Source: an uncultured bacterium (lineage in GTDB: Bacteria; Myxococcota_A; UBA9160; SMWR01). Taken from it: a stretch of DNA of 50,995 nucleotides. Below are positions 45,285 to 50,995 of the stretch, piece after piece. The notes beneath the pieces are model-generated. The model saw nothing but the letters and a program-made list of their open reading frames with translations. It did no database searches and was not told the origin of the DNA. The position numbers and the translations under genes are program-made. The stretch lies in NCBI GenBank assembly GCA_937937315.1, contig CALDCK010000047.1, positions 1 to 50,995 of the forward strand. Direction: 5' to 3'. Within the stretch, counting starts at the first letter, position 1. Every line of letters starts with the position of its first letter.

Positions 45285-46604
45285 TCAGAGTCGCGCCGTC
45301 CGGATCCTCGCGAGCCCCACGGCGGTCATTCGCAGCAGGTCCAGACCGTGGCGGAAGCGGCGGATCTGGGTGCTGCCGAAGGTGCGGTCGCGATATCGGA
45401 TCGGAACGTCCACCACGCCGAGCCCGAGGACCGCCGCGGGGAAGAGCAGCTCGAAATCGCCGAATGGGTCGAAGTCCCCGAAGTCCTCGCGCCAGCGGCG
45501 GAAGCGGTCGTAGTCCTCGCGGGAGAGGAGCTTCGTGCCGCAGAGCACGTCGGTGAGGCGCGTTCCCAGGATCCAGCTCAGGGTCTTCGCGAAGAAGAGG
45601 TTCCCGAGTAGGTTCAGCGAACGCATGGCCTCCCCCTCCATCGGGTAGACGAGTCGGCTCCCGTTGATCAGGTCCGCGTCGCCGCGGCAATAGGCGTCGT
45701 AGAAGCGGGGCAGCAGCTCCGGGGGCATGGTGAGGTCTGCATCCAGGATCGTGAGCACCTCTCCCGTTGCGTGTTCGAAGCCCAGCCGCACCGCGTCGGC
45801 CTTGCCCTCCCCGGACTGCCGCAGGGCCAGGCAGTCGAAGCGGGGGCTTGTCGCGATCACGCGCTCGATTTCCTCCCAGGTTCCGTCGCTCGAGTGACCC
45901 TCTACGAAGACCACCTCGACCCGGTCGGAGTCGAAGTCGGGCAGCCGTTCGAGAGCGGGCGCGATGTTGCCGCGCTCGTTGCGCGCCGGGATTACGATCG
46001 AGAGCGACGGCCTCCGGGGACCCGGAAGGATGGGGCGGAGGAAGACGATCTCGACCATGGCGAAGTTGCGCAGCAGCGGCAGGGCCGAGAGCAGGCGGTC
46101 GAGCAGCGTGCCGAGGCCCAGCAGTGCGAAGGGGAAGTGGGCGGCGGACCGCTCTCGGACGACCTCGAAGCCCGAGAGCTTTGCGATCCCCATCAGGGCC
46201 GAGCGCGTCACGAAGGTCGTCGGCAGCTCCGCCTCGCGCAGGCCCAGTCGATGCGCGAGGGCGAAGAGCCCGCGCAGGTAGGGGTTGTAGCAGACCGCCA
46301 GCACGCGAGAGGTGCGTGAGAGCTTCGGCTTGATCTCCATCAGGATCTTCTGGATGTCGAAGTCGTAGTTGAAGTTCGCGTAGAGGAGCACGGCCGCCCG
46401 CTCCTCGCGATCCTTCGAGAGGTCGGGAAGCGCCGCCTCGCCGTCGACGCGTTCCTTCCGCGGGCAGTCGATCGCTTCGAGGAACTCACCCCGATCCGAT
46501 GCGTGGGGGAGCCACTGGACGAGACGGTCGTAGTAGCGCGTCGCCGTCGAGATCTCGGCGGCGATCTGCTTCACGAGGTGGGTCGTCGAGAGCTTCCAGC
46601 TCAT
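45285..46604 (-). CDS. Methyltransferase-remnant / glycosyltransferase family 2 fusion
   Basis: C-terminal GT2: LSIVIPARNERGNIAPALERLPDFDSDRVEVVFVEGHSSDGTWEEIERV...ILDADLTMPPELLPRFYDAY...CGTKLLSREDYDRF...FGDFDPFGDFELLFPAAVLGLGVVDVPIRYRDRTFGSTQIRRFRHG; N-terminal AVLLYANFNYDFDIQKILMEIKPKL segment. Confidence 0.88.
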   Translation of the reverse strand: MSWKLSTTHLVKQIAAEISTATRYYDRLVQWLPHASDRGEFLEAIDCPRKERVDGEAALPDLSKDREERAAVLLYANFNYDFDIQKILMEIKPKLSRTSRVLAVCYNPYLRGLFALAHRLGLREAELPTTFVTRSALMGIAKLSGFEVVRERSAAHFPFALLGLGTLLDRLLSALPLLRNFAMVEIVFLRPILPGPRRPSLSIVIPARNERGNIAPALERLPDFDSDRVEVVFVEGHSSDGTWEEIERVIATSPRFDCLALRQSGEGKADAVRLGFEHATGEVLTILDADLTMPPELLPRFYDAYCRGDADLINGSRLVYPMEGEAMRSLNLLGNLFFAKTLSWILGTRLTDVLCGTKLLSREDYDRFRRWREDFGDFDPFGDFELLFPAAVLGLGVVDVPIRYRDRTFGSTQIRRFRHGLDLLRMTAVGLARIRTARL

Positions 46605-46658
46605 GCCCGAAGGGTGACCGCGATCCCGCGAGGTGTCCACGCGGACCGGGTCGCTGGC

Positions 46659-47531
46659 TCAGAAGCGAGCCGTCTCCTTGGGCTCGGGGACGACTCCGTT
46701 CTCGATCTCTCCGATGCCATCGATCGCGATCTTCACCACGTCGCCGGGTACCAGCCAGCGGGGCGGCTTCATCGCCCCGGCAATTCCGCTCGGTGTCCCC
46801 GTGGAGATCACGTCCCCGGGCTCGAGGGTGAAGGCGGTCGAGAGGTGCTCGACCAGACTGAAGCAGTCGAAGATCAGGTTCTTCGTGTTCGAGGACTGAC
46901 GCAGCTCGCCGTTGACCCAGGTGCGGACGTCCAGGGTGTGGGGATCGCCGAGCTCATCGGCGGTGACGATCGCCGGTCCCATCGGCCCGTGGGTGTCGAA
47001 AGACTTGCCCATGGTGAAGGTCGGCACCCGAAGCTGCCAGTCGCGGACGGAGACGTCGTTGCAGATGGTGTAGCCGGCGATGACCTCCGCAGCGTGCTCC
47101 TTCGGAACGTGTCGGCACTCCTTGCCGATCACGAAGGCGAGCTCGCCCTCGTAGTCGAGGCGGTGAGAGGCGCGAGGCAGGTGAAAGGGCTCGAAGGGGG
47201 GATGCGCGCAGGTCGACTGCTTGTTGAAGATCATCGGGACCTTCGGAATCTCCATCCCGGCCTCTTCGGCGTGATCGCGGTAGTTGAGGCCGACGCCGAG
47301 GAACTTCGGCGGGCGGGGCACCGGCGGCCCGAGTCGCACCGAGGGCAGGGGCCGGCGCGAGCCGCTCCCGGCGAGGACTCGTCTCGCCGCCTGGGTCGCC
47401 TCCTCGCCCGCGGCGAGGAACGCACACATCTCCGTCGGCAGGGTCGGATCTGCGGCCTGGAGGTCGACCACCTCGTCTCCGTCCAGGAGGCCGATCCGCT
47501 GGGTGTCGTCGCTGAAGGTGATGAGACGCAT
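46659..47531 (-). CDS. Fumarylacetoacetate hydrolase family protein
   Basis: KFLGVGLNYRDHAEEAGMEIPKVPMIFNKQSTCAHPPFEPF...LDYEGELAFVIGKECRHV...GYTICNDVSVRDWQ...TFTMGKSFDTHGPMGPAIVT...GDVISTGTPSGI. Confidence 0.93.
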   Translation of the reverse strand: MRLITFSDDTQRIGLLDGDEVVDLQAADPTLPTEMCAFLAAGEEATQAARRVLAGSGSRRPLPSVRLGPPVPRPPKFLGVGLNYRDHAEEAGMEIPKVPMIFNKQSTCAHPPFEPFHLPRASHRLDYEGELAFVIGKECRHVPKEHAAEVIAGYTICNDVSVRDWQLRVPTFTMGKSFDTHGPMGPAIVTADELGDPHTLDVRTWVNGELRQSSNTKNLIFDCFSLVEHLSTAFTLEPGDVISTGTPSGIAGAMKPPRWLVPGDVVKIAIDGIGEIENGVVPEPKETARF

Positions 47532-47665
47532 GGGTGGTGGGCCTGGGGGTTGCTTCGATGGGTCGGAGATCTTGCCCCATGGCGCCCTGACCACGCCAGG
47601 GCGGCCGCGGGTCGAGTCGTAGTATCCTGGGCCGGGTCGAGGGAGGGAGACCCCATGAGTGCGCA

Positions 47666-47821
47666 GTGGACGATCCGGGGGCGTGCGCTGCCATTGCGTG
47701 CTTCGTGCTGGAGAAGAAGGTGCTGCCGGGTGGCCGGCGCAGCGGTCGGCTGGCAGGACTCGCGCTGATCGCCCTCGTTCTGGGAGTAGAAGTGGCTGGC
47801 CGGGCGCGGGGGCTGTCGTGA
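47666..47821 (+). CDS. Small single-TM protein (51 aa), candidate
   Basis: GTG start, VDDPGACAAIACFVLEKKVLPGGRRSGRLAGLALIALVLGVEVAGRARGLS*, stop overlaps the next gene's GTG (GTGA). Confidence 0.3.
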   Translation: MDDPGACAAIACFVLEKKVLPGGRRSGRLAGLALIALVLGVEVAGRARGLS

Positions 47822-48831
47822 AGGTCTACACCACCGCTCCTCTCGAGGATCCGCGCGAGGCGCGGCGGGTCTTCCCTCGACTCGAGGAGATCGGCTACGA
47901 CGGCGCCTTCAGCTTCGAGGCGAAGCACGATCCCTTCCTGCCGCTCGTTCTGGCTGCGGAGCACACGCGAGAGCTCCGCCTCGGCACCGCCATCGCGATC
48001 GCCTTCGCGCGCAATCCGATGAACCTGGCGAACCTCGCCTACGGGCTCCAGGCGATCAGCGAGGGGCGCTTCGTGCTCGGGCTCGGCTCCCAGGTCCGTC
48101 CCCACGTGGAGCACCGCTTCGGCATGCCCTGGTCGAAGCCGGCGGCTCGCATGCGGGAGATCGTCCGGGCGATTCGTGCGATCTTCGCCTGCTGGGAGGG
48201 AGAGGGGGAGCTCGACTTCCGCGGCGAGTTCTACCGCCACACGCTGATGATCCCGGCCTTCGACCCGGGCCCCAATCCCTTCGGGCCGCCGCCGATCTTC
48301 ACCGCCGGCTTCGGACCGCGCATGACCGAGGTGGCGGGAGATTCGGCGGACGGCTTCTTCGCCCATCCCTTCAACACGCGCCGGTCGCTGCTCGAGAACA
48401 CCCTCCCGGCGATCGAGCGGGGGCTCGCCCGGGTCGGTCGCCCGCGCGACGGCTTCGAGATCGTCTGCGCGACCCTCGTGGTGACGGCGGACGACGAGGC
48501 CGAGCTCGAGAGGGTCAAGACGGCGGCTCGCAAGCAGCTCGCCTTCTACGGATCGACCCCGGCCTACCGTCCAACCCTCGATTGCCACGGCTGGGGGGAG
48601 CTCCACGAGGAGCTGAATCGGCTGTCGAAGCAGGGTCGTTGGGACGAGATGGCCGATCGGGTGGACGACGAGGTCCTGGAGACCATCGCCGTCGTGGGGC
48701 CGAGGGCGGAGATCGCCGGGCGTCTGCGCGCACGCCTCGATGGCATCGCGGATGGCGTGAGCCTGACCCACAACCGCGCCCCGGATCCATCCCACTGGGC
48801 CGACGTGGTGGCCGCGCTTCGCAGCGGCTGA
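47818..48831 (+). CDS. LLM-class F420-dependent oxidoreductase (TIGR03617-like)
   Basis: RLGTAIAIAFARNPMNLANLAYGLQAISEGRFVLGLGSQVRPHVEHRFGMPWSKPAARMREIVRAIRAI. Confidence 0.88.
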   Translation: MKVYTTAPLEDPREARRVFPRLEEIGYDGAFSFEAKHDPFLPLVLAAEHTRELRLGTAIAIAFARNPMNLANLAYGLQAISEGRFVLGLGSQVRPHVEHRFGMPWSKPAARMREIVRAIRAIFACWEGEGELDFRGEFYRHTLMIPAFDPGPNPFGPPPIFTAGFGPRMTEVAGDSADGFFAHPFNTRRSLLENTLPAIERGLARVGRPRDGFEIVCATLVVTADDEAELERVKTAARKQLAFYGSTPAYRPTLDCHGWGELHEELNRLSKQGRWDEMADRVDDEVLETIAVVGPRAEIAGRLRARLDGIADGVSLTHNRAPDPSHWADVVAALRSG

Positions 48832-48866
48832 GGCCGGTTTGGGGTGGCCGAGGGGGCCAACTCTGC

Positions 48867-48900
48867 TATAACGGTGTTACCCCTGATATAGCAGCGTTAC
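48867..48900. promoter_or_regulatory. Tandem operator-like repeats TATAACGGTGTTAC / TATAGCAGCGTTAC, 20-bp period
   Basis: Two 14-mers starting at 48867 and 48887; first contains TAAC-GGT-GTTA; immediately upstream of TetR and efflux operon. Confidence 0.6.
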
Positions 48901-48909
48901 AGGTGCCCC

Positions 48910-49548
48910 GTGAACCCCCTCCATCCCCCCAGTCCGACCCGTACCGGTGAGCGCTCGGCTCGCGCCCCGGACTCTCGCGCGGCCATCCTCGCGGCGGCCG
49001 AGGCGGTGCTCCTCGACCAGGGCGTCGAGGGGGTGTCGATTCGCAAGGTGTCGGATCGCTGCGGCTTCACGGCGCCCACGATCTATCACCACTTCGGCGA
49101 CAAGAAGGGCCTGATCGACGCGGTGCTCGAGACGCGCTTCGCCGTGGTCCTGAAGGTCATGGCGGCGATCGAGCGCGGGAACGATCCGGCGGCATACCTG
49201 ACCGAGATGGCCCGCGCCTTCGTGAGCTTCGCCCTCGAGAACCCCAGCTACTACCGACTGCTCACCGTGCCCCGGCTGGAGGACGAAGACGTGGTTCCCT
49301 CCGCCGAGGCGGCGCGCGGACTCGTGAAGAATGCCCTCGAGGATCTCGCCCTCGAGGGCACCCTGGGCACCCCCGATATCGACGAAGCCTTTCAGGTGCT
49401 GTGGCTGATGCTCCACGGCCTCATCTCGCTGCACCTGATCCGACCGATCGACGAGATCTCGCCAAACCTGATCGAACGCACCTTCGCGGTGATGAAGGCG
49501 GGCCTGCTCCGACGTGAGCCGAGCGCACAGCCGGAGGCGACACGGTGA
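48910..49548 (+). CDS. TetR/AcrR family transcriptional regulator
   Basis: SRAAILAAAEAVLLDQGVEGVSIRKVSDRCGFTAPTIYHHFGDKKGLIDAVL; GTG start. Confidence 0.93.
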   Translation: MNPLHPPSPTRTGERSARAPDSRAAILAAAEAVLLDQGVEGVSIRKVSDRCGFTAPTIYHHFGDKKGLIDAVLETRFAVVLKVMAAIERGNDPAAYLTEMARAFVSFALENPSYYRLLTVPRLEDEDVVPSAEAARGLVKNALEDLALEGTLGTPDIDEAFQVLWLMLHGLISLHLIRPIDEISPNLIERTFAVMKAGLLRREPSAQPEATR

Positions 49549-50672
49549 AGACCGACCTGATCCGACGTACCGCGTGTGCCGCCTCGCTGCTGGCCTTCGC
49601 GCTCCTTGCCTGTGACTCCACCGAGGCGCCGTCGGAGGCGACCGGAAAGCCCGTCGTGGTGACACCGGTCTTCTCCATGGACCTCGAGGAGCGGATCGAG
49701 GCCTCCGGCGAGCTGCTCGCGAAGCAGCGCGCGGACGTGGCCGCCCAGGTTTCGGGGGAGGTCACCGAGGTGCTGGTCGAGGAGGGGGGCGCCGTAGAAG
49801 AAGGCGCGGTGATGATCGAGATCGATCCCGAGCGCCGACACCTTGAGCTCGACCGCGCTCGGGCCCGGGTGGGCGAGACCCAGGCCGCGGTAGCCGAGCA
49901 GGAGCGCGAAGTGAACCGGATGCGCGCCCTGGCGAAGCAGGGCGTCGCGTCGGAGACGAAGCTCGATCAGACCGAGACGGCCCTCGAGACCGCCCGGTCT
50001 CGCCTCGCCGGCGCGAGGGCCGATCTGGGCGTGGCCGAGCGCGAGCTTCGGGACGCCAGCGTGACGGCACGCTTCTCCGGTCTGATCGCGGAGCGCTACG
50101 TCGACCTCGGCGAGTTCGTCCGCGAGGGCCAGAAGCTGGTCGACCTGGTGACCCTCGACCCGGTGGAGGTGGAGTTCCACCTGCCCGAGGCAGACGCGGC
50201 GCGGGTGAGGGTGGGCCTCCCCATCGAGGTCACCGTCGCGCCCTATCCAGAAGACGTCTTCGACGCGACGGTGGCCGTCGTGTCGCCGACGATCGATCCA
50301 CGCACCCGCACGCTCCGGGTCCGGGCCGTCATCGAGAACGCGGACGGTCGGCTTCGCCCCGGGTTCTTCGCCCGCGCGAACCTGGGTGTTGCGAGCCGCG
50401 AGGGCGTGCTGATGGTTCCCGAGGAGGCGGTGCTGCGCCGCCTCGACGGGGCAGTCGTGTTTCGGGTCGGAGAGGATGCCCGCGTCACCCGCCTCGTCGT
50501 GGAGACCGGGCTCATGCGTGACGGGATGGTGGAGATCCGCTCGGGCCTCGCCGAGGGCGACCCGATCGTGAGCCGCGGCCACGACGATCTGATCGACGGC
50601 AGCGCGATCATCGCACGCAACCCCGACGGGACCCTGGCGGTGCCGCGGGCGGCCGGAGTGGCCGCGCAATGA
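49545..50672 (+). CDS. RND efflux periplasmic adaptor (membrane fusion protein), lipoprotein
   Basis: LLAFALLAC lipobox; RIEASGELLAKQRADVAAQVSGEVTEVLVEEGGAVEEG; hairpin with AKQGVASETKLDQTETALETARSRL. Confidence 0.93.
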   Translation: MKTDLIRRTACAASLLAFALLACDSTEAPSEATGKPVVVTPVFSMDLEERIEASGELLAKQRADVAAQVSGEVTEVLVEEGGAVEEGAVMIEIDPERRHLELDRARARVGETQAAVAEQEREVNRMRALAKQGVASETKLDQTETALETARSRLAGARADLGVAERELRDASVTARFSGLIAERYVDLGEFVREGQKLVDLVTLDPVEVEFHLPEADAARVRVGLPIEVTVAPYPEDVFDATVAVVSPTIDPRTRTLRVRAVIENADGRLRPGFFARANLGVASREGVLMVPEEAVLRRLDGAVVFRVGEDARVTRLVVETGLMRDGMVEIRSGLAEGDPIVSRGHDDLIDGSAIIARNPDGTLAVPRAAGVAAQ

Positions 50673-50995
50673 TCGAGATCTGCATCCAGCGTCCGATCCT
50701 CACCCTGATGCTGACGCTCTCGCTGATCGTGTTCGGGGTGCTCGGCTACAACCAGCTCGGGATCGACCAGATGCCCGAGATGGAGTTCCCGGTCGTCACG
50801 GTCACGGCCCAGCTCGAGGGCGCGGCTCCGGAGGTGATGGAAGAGGACGTCACCGAGGTGCTCGAAGAGCACCTGAACACGATCGGCGGGCTGCGCAGCC
50901 TGAGCTCCACCAGCTTCCAGGGCGCTTCCGTCGTCGTCGCCGAGTTCGAGCTCGAACGCGACCTCGACCAGGCGACCCAGGACGTGCGCGACAAG
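50669..50995 (+). CDS. RND efflux transporter permease (AcrB-like), 3' truncated by window edge
   Basis: MIEICIQRPILTLMLTLSLIVFGVLGYNQLGIDQMPEMEFPVVTVTAQLEGAAPEVMEEDVTEVLEEHLNTIGGLRSLSSTSFQGASVVVAEFELERDLDQATQDVRDK; ATGA overlap with adaptor. Confidence 0.93.
   Translation, partial: MIEICIQRPILTLMLTLSLIVFGVLGYNQLGIDQMPEMEFPVVTVTAQLEGAAPEVMEEDVTEVLEEHLNTIGGLRSLSSTSFQGASVVVAEFELERDLDQATQDVRDK

Noticed and set aside
49392-50669. 425-aa minus-strand ORF opposite TetR/efflux adaptor
   Set aside because: Shadow ORF; the opposing genes have clear TetR and MFP signatures.

Overview
High-GC bacterial chromosomal window of about 51 kb. It has about 41 protein-coding genes and no rRNA, tRNA, CRISPR array or IS element that I could recognise. 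Content in order: the 3' end of a WS/DGAT acyltransferase and an SDR; a head-to-head pair of very large class III nucleotide cyclase / AAA-ATPase / TPR paralogs with a C-terminal remnant of a third copy between them; an FG-GAP/VCBS exported protein; a TPP-dependent enzyme and SDR; a patatin lipoprotein; an LLM-type oxidoreductase; acetoacetate-decarboxylase-like and TetR genes flanking a tiny secreted Cys-rich protein; a PEP-CTERM phytase-like lipoprotein; a GGDEF protein; a cytochrome c / HtrA-like / PDZ fusion; an acyl-CoA dehydrogenase pair, WS/DGAT and SMP-30-like cluster; a Na/Pi symporter; and a polysaccharide/glycan locus (MBOAT, SGNH-like, GT2, methyltransferases, GDP-fucose synthase, membrane GT). 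The window ends in FAH, LLM, TetR and the start of an RND efflux operon. Most interesting observations: (1) the two divergent cyclases share an 87-bp perfect inverted repeat (188 bp with 5 mismatches) inside their catalytic domains. Recombination there would swap promoters and N-terminal sensor modules (zinc ribbon versus winged helix) between the two AAA-TPR bodies in frame. (2) A fusion of an FTR1-type N-terminal/cytochrome c module with an HtrA-like domain whose catalytic His and Ser positions appear replaced (Arg, His). (3) A 73-aa secreted protein with a perfectly duplicated CX3C-X6-CX3C pattern next to a TetR gene with strong operator palindromes. All calls come from reading the sequence and translations. 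No database search was run.
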